DNA of 15,068 nucleotides from Firmicutes bacterium UBA1535. GTDB taxonomy: Bacteria > Bacillota > Clostridia > Tissierellales > Sedimentibacteraceae. Each line of letters begins with the position of its first letter. The stretch's first letter is position 1. The translations under genes were made by a program, and so were the position numbers. Of the stretch, positions 7,295 to 14,597 are shown piece by piece. The stretch spans positions 15,043-30,110 of the forward strand of contig DCPV01000216.1 in NCBI GenBank assembly GCA_002323775.1. The letters run 5' to 3'. Below the pieces are notes generated by a model. It had not been told where the DNA came from. It did not search any database and was given only the letters and a program-made list of their open reading frames with translations.

Positions 7295-9034
7295 TTAAAT
7301 ATAAGCATTATTAGTATTTAATTTGAATTTTGCAACTTCCTCATGTAATGTAGTAGCTTGTGCTGACATTTCTTCGCTTGTGGCAGAATTTTCTTCTGCT
7401 GTAGCTGCATTAGTTTGAACAACTGCTGAAATCTGAGTTAGACCTTCCTTAACTTCTTCAATAGCATTAGCTTGTTCTGAGGATGATTGTTCAATCTTAG
7501 ACATAAGCTCCATAACACGTTGAGATTGCATTTCTAATTCTACTAATACCTGTGCTGTCTGTTCTGTTATTTGTGTTCCACGAGATACTGATACAACTGA
7601 ACTTTGTATCAATTCACCTGTTTGTTTAGCCGCTTCGGCAGATTTTGCGGCAAGTGCACGTACTTCATCTGCTACAACTGCAAAGCCCTTTCCGGCATTT
7701 CCGGCACGTGCTGCTTCAATTGCTGCATTAAGTGCAAGAATATTAGTCTGGAACGCAATATCTTCAATCACCTTAGTAATGTTGGCGATTTGATTTGAAG
7801 ATGAATTTATTTCTTCCATGGCTTCTGTGAGCTGTGCCATATGATGATTTCCAGATTTTGCACCTGAGCTGGATTCATCCACATACTTAGATGCTGAATT
7901 TACATTTTTAGAGTTTTCCAAAGCCTGCTCTGATATTTTTATAATAGCGGCATTTAATTCCTCAATAGAGCCAGCCTGTTCTGTCGATCCCGAAGCAAGA
8001 GCCTGTGCTCCGCTTGAAACCTGAGAAGCACTGGTACTAACCTGTTCGGCTGCTATATTTATATTTTGCATAGTATTATTTAATGTTGAAATAGTACTTT
8101 CTATTGTTTGCTTAAGAGCCGTGAAATCTCCTGGATAGTCTAAATCTACGTGAAGATTGAGGTCTCCTTGAGATATTTTTGAAAATTTTTCAGCTATATC
8201 GTCAATAATAGTCATCTGAAACTTATTAGTCTTTTGAATGAGCCTTGCCATTTGTCCAAGCTCATCTTCACTCTCGTATTTTATTTCAGCCTTCATATTT
8301 CCTTTTGATATTTCAGTATATGTATTTACAATTTCATTTACCGGATTAAGTATTGATTTTCTTATAGAAATTATTACTATAATTGTAAGCAATGCGGATA
8401 TAGCTGTGCAGGAAATTAATAAAATCCATGCTAAGTTTGAAGTTGCTTGAGAATCAGCATTTTGCTTTGCGGCACGGTCATTGGCAGCTGTTGAGAAATT
8501 AAGCAAAATTTTCATTGCTTGATCAATTCTTGGTTTATATTCGTCCTGAAATAAATTTAAAGCCTTAGCAAGATTTGATTCTGAACGGTTAAGCACAAGC
8601 TCGTTAATTTCAGAACGCTTACCCGCAGCTTCGGCTATAACTTTTTTTAAGTTTTCAATATCTGCATCCCTGTCATTATTTCGTTGATTATTTTTGTAAG
8701 CATCTAATTCGCTTACAATTGATTTACCATAACCACTTGCTGTATCAAGTGAAAATTTTGACGATTGTACATCATTAGCTGTTATTGCTTCAAGCAGGCT
8801 ATGAAGAATACCCTGCATATCCACCTGCATACTTCTTAAATGTTCTGCATTAGGGACAGTATACTGTCCGTATAAATCGATTTGATTTCCAATATTATTA
8901 ATGCTGTATAGTGATAGTACTGCGGACAGTACCATTAAAATAAGCACGATACCAAACCCAAATATTAATTTTTTACTTATAGACAGATTTTTAATAAAGC
9001 TGCCCCTTTGTTCTTTTGTTCTACTAGTAGTCAT
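7295..9034 (-). CDS. Methyl-accepting chemotaxis protein
   Basis: A 579-aa transmembrane chemoreceptor signalling through CheA/CheW. TM1 spans about 21-44. A four-helix-bundle type ligand domain follows (about 45-200), then TM2 (201-225), a HAMP domain (about 226-280) and the methyl-accepting signalling domain (about 330-575). The conserved hairpin tip is recognisable at about 423-462 ([24 protein letters not shown]). No C-terminal CheR/CheB-tethering pentapeptide is present; the protein ends NTNNAYI. GGAGG stands nine bases before the ATG. The ligand cannot be predicted. The gene leads a probable two-gene unit with the c-di-GMP enzyme downstream. A perfect 12-bp palindrome, GATTATATAATC (7273-7284), lies in the short gap between them. 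Confidence 0.94.
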   Translation of the reverse strand: MTTSRTKEQRGSFIKNLSISKKLIFGFGIVLILMVLSAVLSLYSINNIGNQIDLYGQYTVPNAEHLRSMQVDMQGILHSLLEAITANDVQSSKFSLDTASGYGKSIVSELDAYKNNQRNNDRDADIENLKKVIAEAAGKRSEINELVLNRSESNLAKALNLFQDEYKPRIDQAMKILLNFSTAANDRAAKQNADSQATSNLAWILLISCTAISALLTIIVIISIRKSILNPVNEIVNTYTEISKGNMKAEIKYESEDELGQMARLIQKTNKFQMTIIDDIAEKFSKISQGDLNLHVDLDYPGDFTALKQTIESTISTLNNTMQNINIAAEQVSTSASQVSSGAQALASGSTEQAGSIEELNAAIIKISEQALENSKNVNSASKYVDESSSGAKSGNHHMAQLTEAMEEINSSSNQIANITKVIEDIAFQTNILALNAAIEAARAGNAGKGFAVVADEVRALAAKSAEAAKQTGELIQSSVVSVSRGTQITEQTAQVLVELEMQSQRVMELMSKIEQSSSEQANAIEEVKEGLTQISAVVQTNAATAEENSATSEEMSAQATTLHEEVAKFKLNTNNAYI

Positions 9035-9138
9035 AATAGTCCTCCAATTTAAGTTGTTGTTTAGTTTTTTGTAATTAATTTTATTTACTTATATTTAATA
9101 CCCTAATTTATGCTAATTTAATCATAATAACGTATTCA

Positions 9139-9167
9139 TTTTTAGATTATTTTGAAAAAACTTTCAA
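9139..9167 (-). promoter_or_regulatory. Candidate sigma-A promoter of the chemoreceptor gene
   Basis: On the minus strand TTGAAA (9162-9167) and TAAAAA (9139-9144) are 17 nt apart. The match is moderate. No sigma-28 type TAAA-N15-GCCGATA motif is seen upstream of this chemoreceptor. The implied untranslated leader is about 100 nt. Confidence 0.4.
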
Positions 9168-9194
9168 ATGTGTGACGAAATGTAAAACTTACAT
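9151..9194. repeat. Two inverted repeats in the divergent regulatory region
   Basis: TTTGAAA-AAAC-TTTCAAA (9151-9168) overlaps the proposed -35 of the chemoreceptor promoter. ATGTAA-AAC-TTACAT (9180-9194) lies just before a TATAAT (9201-9206) on the plus strand. Both have perfect arms and spacers of 3-4 nt, the geometry of dimeric regulator sites. The regulator is unknown. The wider stretch 9035-9449 has no gene. Confidence 0.4.
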
Positions 9195-9367
9195 AGATGT
9201 TATAATATATTACTTATTAGATTTATCAGAGCAGTTCTGCAAATTCTTTGCATCCAAATCTGTCAGACAAGTTATGTTTATATAAATGTGCTTTCAGATT
9301 TTTGTATATCTTGTCTTATTATTGGCAAATAATGGGTATTGTGTATAAAAAAAGAGAAGAATATTGA

Positions 9368-9395
9368 ACGATTTAAGTAGTCCAAGCATAAAATA
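9368..9395 (+). promoter_or_regulatory. Candidate sigma-K (mother-cell) promoter of the collagen-like gene
   Basis: An AC at 9368-9369 is followed by a 17-nt spacer and CATAAAATA (9387-9395). This fits the sigma-K pattern AC-N16/17-CATAnnnTA. No convincing sigma-A promoter lies as close. Late mother-cell expression is what an exosporium or spore-coat collagen-like protein would need. The motif is short, so chance is possible. Confidence 0.5.
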
Positions 9396-9400
9396 TATGG

Positions 9401-9418
9401 ACAGTATTCTGATACTGT
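9401..9418 (+). promoter_or_regulatory. Leader hairpin upstream of the collagen-like gene
   Basis: ACAGTAT (9401-9407) pairs perfectly with ATACTGT (9412-9418) around TCTG. It starts almost at the predicted sigma-K start site and has no T-run, so it is not a terminator. It could stabilise the mRNA 5' end or be a protein site. Confidence 0.4.
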
Positions 9419-9449
9419 TATATGTAAAAATTTATCGGAGGTTTTGTTT

Positions 9450-10355
9450 ATGGATAATTATAGTATTCAATATAATGAAAATTGTAGAAAATGCCACAAT
9501 AGTAATATAAATCATAATGGATTATGCTGTCCGTCTTCTTGTCCAACTGTTTGTCCGCCTGGACCTGTAGGGCCAATAGGTCCGCAAGGTCCACAAGGAG
9601 CACAAGGTCCGGCAGGTGCACAAGGTCTGCAAGGTCCGGCAGGAGCTCAAGGCCCAGCAGGAGTGATAGGCCCTCAAGGAGCACAAGGAGAGGCAGGTCC
9701 GGCAGGTCCACAAGGCCCGGCAGGTCCAATAGGCCCACAAGGTCCAGCGGGAGCGATAGGTCCACAAGGAGCACAAGGAGAGGCAGGCCCAGCGGGAGCA
9801 CAAGGTCCGGCAGGTCCGGCAGGAGCTCAAGGCCCGGCGGGAGCAATAGGTCCACAAGGAGCGCAAGGAGAGGCGGGTCCGGCAGGTCCACAAGGAGAGG
9901 CAGGCCCAGCAGGTCCACAAGGCCCAACCGGAGAAGTCGTTCTAGCTTATGGCTCTTTAAGAGGAAGTGCTGTAGAGACACCTGGGGAAGCATTCGTACC
10001 TGTAGTGTTTAATGTGGTTGGACCTTTATCAAATACTGTTGCAGTGAGTGTTACAGGCAATGAGTTAGTAGTAGGAGAAGATGGAGTTTACCAAATAACA
10101 ATATCAATTAACGCAATAGCTACTACTGACCCAGACCCAGACCAGCCATACCTGAATGCTATCATTACTGTCAATGCTCTACCAATTTTCGGAGATGTCA
10201 CTACTTTCTTTAAAATACAGAATAGAAGCAGTTCAACTTTTGTTGTTCAAGCTGCTTTATCAGCAGGAGATGAAGTTGGAGTAAGTATTAGTACGACTTT
10301 TCCTGTTATGTCTTATATGAATCGCTCTTTGACTATTGTTCAATTAAGTGATTAA
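9450..10355 (+). CDS. BclA-like collagen-repeat spore surface protein
   Basis: A 301-aa protein in three parts. Residues 1-37 are hydrophilic with six cysteines (12, 15, 26, 27, 31, 35) and no classical signal peptide. Residues 38-163 are 42 uninterrupted Gly-X-Y triplets, mostly GPA, GPQ, GAQ and GEA. Residues 164-301 form a beta-rich head like the trimerising C-terminal domain of BclA proteins. By family the protein would be a trimeric filament on the exosporium or coat, anchored by the N-terminus; the cysteines may cross-link it. ATG 9450 has GGAGG eight bases upstream; a TTG at 9444 is too close to it. Unlike GPT-rich, glycosylated BclA proteins, this collagen region has one Thr. The locus is clearly richer in G+C than its surroundings. 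Product class is secure; exact spore layer is inferred. Confidence 0.88.
   Translation: MDNYSIQYNENCRKCHNSNINHNGLCCPSSCPTVCPPGPVGPIGPQGPQGAQGPAGAQGLQGPAGAQGPAGVIGPQGAQGEAGPAGPQGPAGPIGPQGPAGAIGPQGAQGEAGPAGAQGPAGPAGAQGPAGAIGPQGAQGEAGPAGPQGEAGPAGPQGPTGEVVLAYGSLRGSAVETPGEAFVPVVFNVVGPLSNTVAVSVTGNELVVGEDGVYQITISINAIATTDPDPDQPYLNAIITVNALPIFGDVTTFFKIQNRSSSTFVVQAALSAGDEVGVSISTTFPVMSYMNRSLTIVQLSD
9570..9929 (+). repeat. Tandem 90-bp units encoding the collagen-like region
   Basis: A ten-triplet (30-residue) super-repeat recurs. Units begin at 9660, 9750 and 9840 with Gly-Val/Ala-Ile followed by [13 protein letters not shown] in each, and nearly identical DNA through the first half. A more diverged unit occupies about 9570-9659. 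Such in-frame repeats expand and contract easily and often vary in number between strains. Confidence 0.85.
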
Positions 10356-10386
10356 AGGATTTAAAATATTAATATTACCAAACTCT

Positions 10387-10436
10387 ATGAGCGTATCCTA
10401 AAAACCTACTTTAGGGCAAACTCTTTTGTTTTTTCT
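10387..10436 (+). terminator. Probable terminator after the collagen-like gene
   Basis: CCTAAA (10397-10402) pairs with TTTAGG (10410-10415). An outer GAG/CTC pairing is possible, and a T-rich run (TCTTTTGTTTTTT) follows about eight bases later. The stem is short, so confidence is moderate. Otherwise 10356-10661 holds only the next promoter. Confidence 0.5.
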
Positions 10437-10520
10437 CAATATGATATGAATATAAAATCACTGTAAGAATTAAAAGAATGAACAACTCTTGCAAAAGGTA
10501 TATATAAATAATAAAAATAT

Positions 10521-10549
10521 TTGACAAGTTATTGATGACTATTTATTAT
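10521..10549 (+). promoter_or_regulatory. Sigma-A promoter of the Crp/Fnr regulator gene
   Basis: A perfect TTGACA (10521-10526) is followed after 17 nt by TATTAT (10544-10549). A TATAAT at 10549-10554 is 22 nt away and is ignored. The start would be near 10556, giving a leader of about 105 nt with no recognised structure. Confidence 0.7.
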
Positions 10550-10661
10550 ATAATGTAAATACAGAATAAAACAGTTGATATTTATAATACAAACATATAA
10601 ACTATATAATTATAAGCAAAGCGTTAAATATTATAAATACATGGAAAGGATAAATTAAAAT

Positions 10662-11345
10662 TTGAAATCAGTTATTCCAAAATTGAAAAAAAGTCAGCTA
10701 TTTGATAGAATGAATGATGATGAAATAGAGCATTGCCTGAAGTGCAGTAAATCTGCAATTGTTTCTTATAAAAAAGATGAAATAATTTTTTTTGAAGAAG
10801 ATACTCCAAAAAAACTTTTTATATTAATTGAAGGCTCAGTTTCAATTTGCAATGATTCCTTATCAGGCAAAAGAAATATAATCACTACTATTAATCATGA
10901 GGGAGATTTGTTTGGAGAAGTATTTTTATTTATAAATAAAAATGAATATGAAAACTATGCCATAGCCCTAAACGATACAAAGCTTCTTCAAATGCCTAAG
11001 GAATATCTTTACAGTAGCTGCGGTAAAAATTGTACATTTCATACCTTATTGATTTCAAATATGCTTTCAATTCTTGCACGAAAGGCGTATTATCTCAATC
11101 AGAAGCTTAATATTTTGTCAAGCAATAATCTTCGTCAAAAAATTTCAAAGCTGCTTCTTAGAAATTCATCTAAGGATGGAAATGTTAAATTAGAAATGAA
11201 TCGAGAGGAATTAGCAGACTTTTTAAATGTAGCACGTCCGTCACTTTCAAGAGAGCTTATGAAAATGCAGGACGATGGACTAATAAAAATTGACAGAAAA
11301 AAAATAAAAATTATTGATTTTGAAGAAATGCAAAATAATTTTTAA
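10662..11345 (+). CDS. Crp/Fnr-family regulator, probably HcpR-like
   Basis: A 227-aa regulator with an N-terminal cyclic-nucleotide-binding-type beta roll (about 15-115; IEGSVSI and GDLFGEVFLF), a dimerisation helix (about 127-160) and a C-terminal helix-turn-helix (about 180-210; NREELADFLNVARPSLSREL). It starts at TTG behind AAAGGA, eleven bases upstream. An upstream ATG at 10641 runs into a stop. The next gene is hcp, the usual setting of HcpR-type regulators that respond to NO or nitrite; this role is inferred from position. It has cysteines at 25, 28, 63, 120 and 124 but not the N-terminal Cys cluster of classical Fnr. Sensing chemistry (haem, Fe-S or other) cannot be read from sequence. 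A terminator directly follows the stop. Confidence 0.85.
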   Translation: MKSVIPKLKKSQLFDRMNDDEIEHCLKCSKSAIVSYKKDEIIFFEEDTPKKLFILIEGSVSICNDSLSGKRNIITTINHEGDLFGEVFLFINKNEYENYAIALNDTKLLQMPKEYLYSSCGKNCTFHTLLISNMLSILARKAYYLNQKLNILSSNNLRQKISKLLLRNSSKDGNVKLEMNREELADFLNVARPSLSRELMKMQDDGLIKIDRKKIKIIDFEEMQNNF

Positions 11346-11379
11346 ATCCGTAACATTTGTTACGGATTTATTTTTTTTA
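11344..11379 (+). terminator. Terminator of the regulator gene, containing a perfect palindrome
   Basis: AAATCCGTAAC (11344-11354) pairs perfectly with GTTACGGATTT (11359-11369) around ATTT, followed by ATTTTTTTTAT. The hairpin begins within the TAA stop. Its inner part, GTAAC-N4-GTTAC (11350-11363), has the symmetry of a Crp/Fnr-family operator, so it may also act as DNA. Confidence 0.9.
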
Positions 11380-11412
11380 TCCTGTTAAAATAAACACATC
11401 AAACAAACAAAA

Positions 11413-11436
11413 TATAATTTAAAAAAAATATATAAT
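11413..11436 (+). promoter_or_regulatory. Candidate -10 elements of the hcp promoter
   Basis: Two perfect TATAAT hexamers (11413-11418 and 11431-11436) lie upstream of hcp. Neither has a recognisable -35: the hexamer 17 nt before the first is ATAAAC. A promoter with a good -10 and no -35 fits activator-dependent transcription. TGTTA-N4-AAACA (11383-11396) is a near-palindrome between these elements and the GTAAC site. Confidence 0.45.
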
Positions 11437-11462
11437 TTAATTAAAATCGGAGGATATAAAAA

Positions 11463-13313
11463 ATGGAAAATAAAATGTTTTGTTATCAATGTCAAGAAAC
11501 AGCTAACTGCACAGGCTGTACACAAGCAGGGGTATGTGGAAAAAAACCAGAAGTAGCGGCTATGCAGGATTTATTAGTATATGTTACAAAGGGTATTTCA
11601 GAAGTAACTACTCGACTACGTGAAGAAGGAAAGGAAATTAAGCTTGATATTAATCATTTAGTTTCTTTGAATTTATTTACTACAATAACAAATGCTAACT
11701 TTGATGAAGAAATGATAGTTTCACGTATTGAAACTACATTAGAAAAGAAAAAAGAATTAATTAATCAATTAAATAATAAAGAAAATTTACCTGAAGCAGC
11801 ACTTTGGGAAGCAAAACGAGAAGCGTTTGAAGCTAAAGCGTCTGAAGTTGGAGTTCTTTCTACAAAGGATGAAGATGTAAGAAGCCTAAGAGAGCTGATA
11901 ACATACGGATTAAAAGGACTTTCTGCTTATAGTAAGCATGCTAATGCTTTGCTTAAAGATGATGAAAATGTCGACTCATTTATGCAAAAAGCTTTATCAA
12001 AAACACTTGATGACAGTATTGGTATAAATGAACTAATTGCTCTTACATTAGAAGCTGGTAAATACGGTGTAAGCGGTATGGAGCTTTTAGACAAGGCAAA
12101 TACTACTGCATACGGAAATCCTGAAATTACAAAGGTTAATATCGGTGTAGGAAACAGACCTGGTATTTTAATCTCTGGTCATGACTTGCGTGATATGGAA
12201 ATGCTTTTAAAGCAAACTGAGGGAACAGGAGTAGATATTTATACTCACTCTGAAATGCTTCCGGCACACTACTATCCGGCATTCAAGAAATATTCTCATT
12301 TTGTTGGGAACTATGGAAATGCTTGGTGGAAACAAAAAGAAGAATTTGAAAGCTTTAATGGACCAATTCTTATGACAACAAACTGTATAGTTCCTCCAAA
12401 AGACAGCTATAAAGACAGATTGTACACTACTGGAGCTGCCGGCTTCCCCGGATGCAAGCATATTTCAGGAGAAATAGGTGAAGAAAAAGACTTCTCTGCA
12501 ATTATCGAGCATGCAAAAAAATGTGCGGCTCCAACTGAAATTGAAACCGGTGAAATCATAGGTGGATTTGCACACAATCAAGTTCTGTCACTTGCTGACA
12601 AAATTGTTGATGCTGTAAAATCAGGCGATATTAAGAAATTTGTAGTTATGGCTGGCTGTGACGGTAGAGCAAAATCAAGAAACTATTATACTGACTTTGC
12701 AAAAGCTTTACCTAAGGATGCAGTAATTTTAACAGCAGGCTGTGCTAAATACAAGTACAATAAGCTTAATTTAGGTGATATAGGTGGAATTCCACGTGTT
12801 TTAGATGCTGGACAATGCAATGACTCTTATTCACTTGCAGTAATCGCTCTTAAATTAAAAGAAGTATTTGGACTTGATGATATTAATCAGCTTCCTATAA
12901 TATATAATATCGCATGGTACGAGCAAAAGGCTGTAATAGTTCTTTTATCTCTCCTTTACCTTGGAGTTAAGAATATTCACCTTGGACCGACACTTCCTGC
13001 ATTCCTTTCTCCTAATGTTGCTAAGGTGTTAGTAGATAACTTCGGAATTGCTGGTATAGGAACTGTAGAGGACGATATCGAGTTGTTTTTCAATGAAGAA
13101 AAGGGCAAGGATAATATAATAACAGAAGATATGACAATTGGTGATATACTACGTATGGACTCTGGTATTGCTGCAATTCTTATGAATAGCGGTATGCACT
13201 GCTTAGGCTGTCCGTCATCTCAAATGGAATCTATTGCAGAGGCATGTATGGTACACGGTATTGATGTAAATACTATGTTAGAACAGCTTAATAGCCACAT
13301 GAACAGTAAATAA
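11463..13313 (+). CDS. hcp: Hybrid cluster protein (Hcp) with fused C-terminal DUF1858 domain
   Basis: A 616-aa cytoplasmic iron-sulfur protein; Hcp has been described as a hydroxylamine reductase and as an NO reductase. The N-terminal cluster motif C-x2-C-x8-C-x5-C is present at 7, 10, 19 and 25, with an extra Cys16. Ligands of the hybrid Fe-S-O cluster are all recognisable: His240, Glu264, Cys308, Cys399, Cys427, Cys452, Glu487, Lys489. Hcp homology ends near 545. Residues 552-616 then form a DUF1858 domain ([25 protein letters not shown] with Cys580 and Cys583, Cys595, VHGIDV), the type related to the N-terminus of Fe-S repair proteins. Most Hcp proteins are about 540-550 aa and lack this. 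There is one uninterrupted frame and a GGAGG nine bases before the ATG. Expression is probably controlled by the adjacent regulator. Confidence 0.95.
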   Translation: MENKMFCYQCQETANCTGCTQAGVCGKKPEVAAMQDLLVYVTKGISEVTTRLREEGKEIKLDINHLVSLNLFTTITNANFDEEMIVSRIETTLEKKKELINQLNNKENLPEAALWEAKREAFEAKASEVGVLSTKDEDVRSLRELITYGLKGLSAYSKHANALLKDDENVDSFMQKALSKTLDDSIGINELIALTLEAGKYGVSGMELLDKANTTAYGNPEITKVNIGVGNRPGILISGHDLRDMEMLLKQTEGTGVDIYTHSEMLPAHYYPAFKKYSHFVGNYGNAWWKQKEEFESFNGPILMTTNCIVPPKDSYKDRLYTTGAAGFPGCKHISGEIGEEKDFSAIIEHAKKCAAPTEIETGEIIGGFAHNQVLSLADKIVDAVKSGDIKKFVVMAGCDGRAKSRNYYTDFAKALPKDAVILTAGCAKYKYNKLNLGDIGGIPRVLDAGQCNDSYSLAVIALKLKEVFGLDDINQLPIIYNIAWYEQKAVIVLLSLLYLGVKNIHLGPTLPAFLSPNVAKVLVDNFGIAGIGTVEDDIELFFNEEKGKDNIITEDMTIGDILRMDSGIAAILMNSGMHCLGCPSSQMESIAEACMVHGIDVNTMLEQLNSHMNSK

Positions 13314-13323
13314 GACATTAAAA

Positions 13324-13355
13324 AGCAATAGGGAATTAAAAACTTCCCTATTGCT
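13324..13355 (+). terminator. Strong hairpin after hcp without a U-tract
   Basis: AGCAATAGGGAA (13324-13335) pairs perfectly with TTCCCTATTGCT (13344-13355) around an 8-nt loop. ATATAAAATAAT follows, so it is not a standard intrinsic terminator. It may be a partial terminator, an mRNA 3'-end stabiliser or a processing site that lowers expression of the three genes behind it. Confidence 0.5.
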
Positions 13356-13416
13356 ATATAAAATAATATAAGAGTATTTATCGGAATTTTGGATAAATGA
13401 ATATATGGAGGTAATT

Positions 13417-14025
13417 ATGAGTGCTTTTTTAGGGCCAATTCATTATTGGCTTTACAATAAAATAAAATTACAAGAAAATTTTATAGAAAATATTTTAGAT
13501 GCTTCATCTCAAAATAATTGGTATCAAGGCTTAAAAAACGAGGTGGAAGAAGCTTATGGAAAACCAGATGACAGACCCTTAGAGGATATAATTGACCAAA
13601 ACAATATCCATGGCTGGCTGCAAGGAAAAATTTCTCAAGCTGAATTAAGATTAGCGTTTGTTGTGACTAATATTGCTAGAAAAAATTTTGATTACGTTTC
13701 TGAGCTTAAAAAAATTGCTTACAGCTTTGGAGCTGCAAACAGCGTTTCTGAAAATTCTACTGCTAGTGATTGCTATAAATTTTTAAATGACAGTCTGATA
13801 GATGGTATGCCATGTGACAGAGTAAATGATGTTATAGAATCTGATGAGAATAAAGTAGTTTGGAAACAAAATATATGCGTTCACTCTGATTATTGGACTA
13901 AGGTCGGAGGAAATGCTGAGGTATATTATACTCTAAGACATGAAATAATAAAAGGAATGATTTCTAAGAGTGATTTAGAATATGTTCCAAATGAAAATGG
14001 ATTAAATATTATTAGGAGGAAGTGA
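13417..14025 (+). CDS. Uncharacterised 202-aa protein of the hcp-hemerythrin cluster
   Basis: I do not recognise a named family. An in-frame ATG at 13405 overlaps the ribosome binding site, so the ATG at 13417, five bases after GGAGG (13407-13411), is chosen. It is soluble, mixed alpha/beta in appearance, with no signal peptide or membrane helix. Features that look functional are the N-terminal FLGPIHYWLY (His9), DGMPCDR (Cys133), ICVHSDYW (Cys154, His156) and LRHEIIKG (His175); Cys119 is the third cysteine. The Cys/His pattern would suit a metal or haem ligand set, but that is inference. The stop is four bases before the hemerythrin start, so these two are co-translated. It sits 103 bp after hcp. 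A role with Hcp or hemerythrin in handling NO, O2 or Fe-S damage is suggested only by position. Confidence 0.85.
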   Translation: MSAFLGPIHYWLYNKIKLQENFIENILDASSQNNWYQGLKNEVEEAYGKPDDRPLEDIIDQNNIHGWLQGKISQAELRLAFVVTNIARKNFDYVSELKKIAYSFGAANSVSENSTASDCYKFLNDSLIDGMPCDRVNDVIESDENKVVWKQNICVHSDYWTKVGGNAEVYYTLRHEIIKGMISKSDLEYVPNENGLNIIRRK

Positions 14026-14029
14026 TTAA

Positions 14030-14596
14030 ATGTACAGTGTTGAGTTAATGGTCAAGGAACATGAAAATATATTAAAATTAATTGATGTAATAAGAAATGC
14101 CTGTTGTGAAATTTTAGACGGTGCTGAGGTAAATGTAGAGGATTTTGAAAAAATGATACAATTTGCCAGAAATTATGCAGATAAACATCATCATGGAAAA
14201 GAAGAAATAATATTTTTTTCAAAAATGACAGAGCATTTAGGAGAGCTTGCTGAAAAGCTTATTAATCATGGGATGCTTGTGGAGCATGATTTAGGCAGAC
14301 TTCATATGTCTGAGTTAGAAACATCACTGCACCAATATAGAGATAACCCTCAAACTATATATAAGCTTGGAATTATTGGAGGGGCAGTAGGATATGCAAA
14401 TCTGCTTACAAGACACATAGATAAGGAAAACAATGCAGTGTTCAAATTTGCAGAAAAAAATCTTTCATCTGAAGTTTTAGAATCTATAGACGAGCTTATT
14501 AAGGATTTCGAAAAAAATGCACAGGAGCAATGTATTCAAGAAAAATATCTTGGCATACTAGAGGAATTGACAAGCAAATACTGTTCAAATAAATAA
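14030..14596 (+). CDS. Hemerythrin-like (HHE-domain) protein
   Basis: A 188-aa helical protein with the hemerythrin HHE cation-binding pattern for a carboxylate-bridged di-iron site. Likely ligands are His11 (KEHENI), His54 or His55 with Glu58/Glu59 (HHHGKEEIIFF), His86 (VEHDLGR), and His129 with Glu133 (RHIDKEN). Such proteins bind O2 or NO, store iron or support Fe-S repair. It is longer than a minimal hemerythrin (about 120-140 aa), with a C-terminal helical extension (about 150-188). AGGAGGA lies nine bases before the ATG. It is tightly clustered with the unknown 202-aa gene before it and the 55-aa gene after it. The link to Hcp suggests defence of anaerobic Fe-S enzymes against oxygen or nitrosative stress; ligand preference is not visible. 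Confidence 0.92.
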   Translation: MYSVELMVKEHENILKLIDVIRNACCEILDGAEVNVEDFEKMIQFARNYADKHHHGKEEIIFFSKMTEHLGELAEKLINHGMLVEHDLGRLHMSELETSLHQYRDNPQTIYKLGIIGGAVGYANLLTRHIDKENNAVFKFAEKNLSSEVLESIDELIKDFEKNAQEQCIQEKYLGILEELTSKYCSNK

Positions 14597-14597
14597 T

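Noticed and set aside
9201..9206. TATAAT as a sigma-A promoter for the collagen-like gene
   Set aside because: No -35 is found at 16-18 nt (AAATGT there), and the nearest GTGACG is 23 nt away. It was kept only as a possible source of a leader or small RNA.
9570..9929. Possible CRISPR-like or intergenic repeat array
   Set aside because: Units are directly tandem, in frame, and fully explained by protein repeats; there are no unique spacers.
9448..10012. Long open frames on both strands overlapping the collagen-like gene (Leu-rich and Cys/Trp-rich on minus, Arg/Ser-rich on plus)
   Set aside because: They arise from the Gly-X-Y codon periodicity. They have no ribosome binding sites and their composition is a mere frame-shift of the triplet repeat.
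10521..10554. TTGACA paired with TATAAT at 10549-10554
   Set aside because: The spacer would be 22 nt. TATTAT at 10544-10549 gives the proper 17 nt.
12207..12461. Minus-strand frame of 84 codons inside hcp
   Set aside because: It lies wholly within a strongly supported gene, with no ribosome binding site and an implausible composition.
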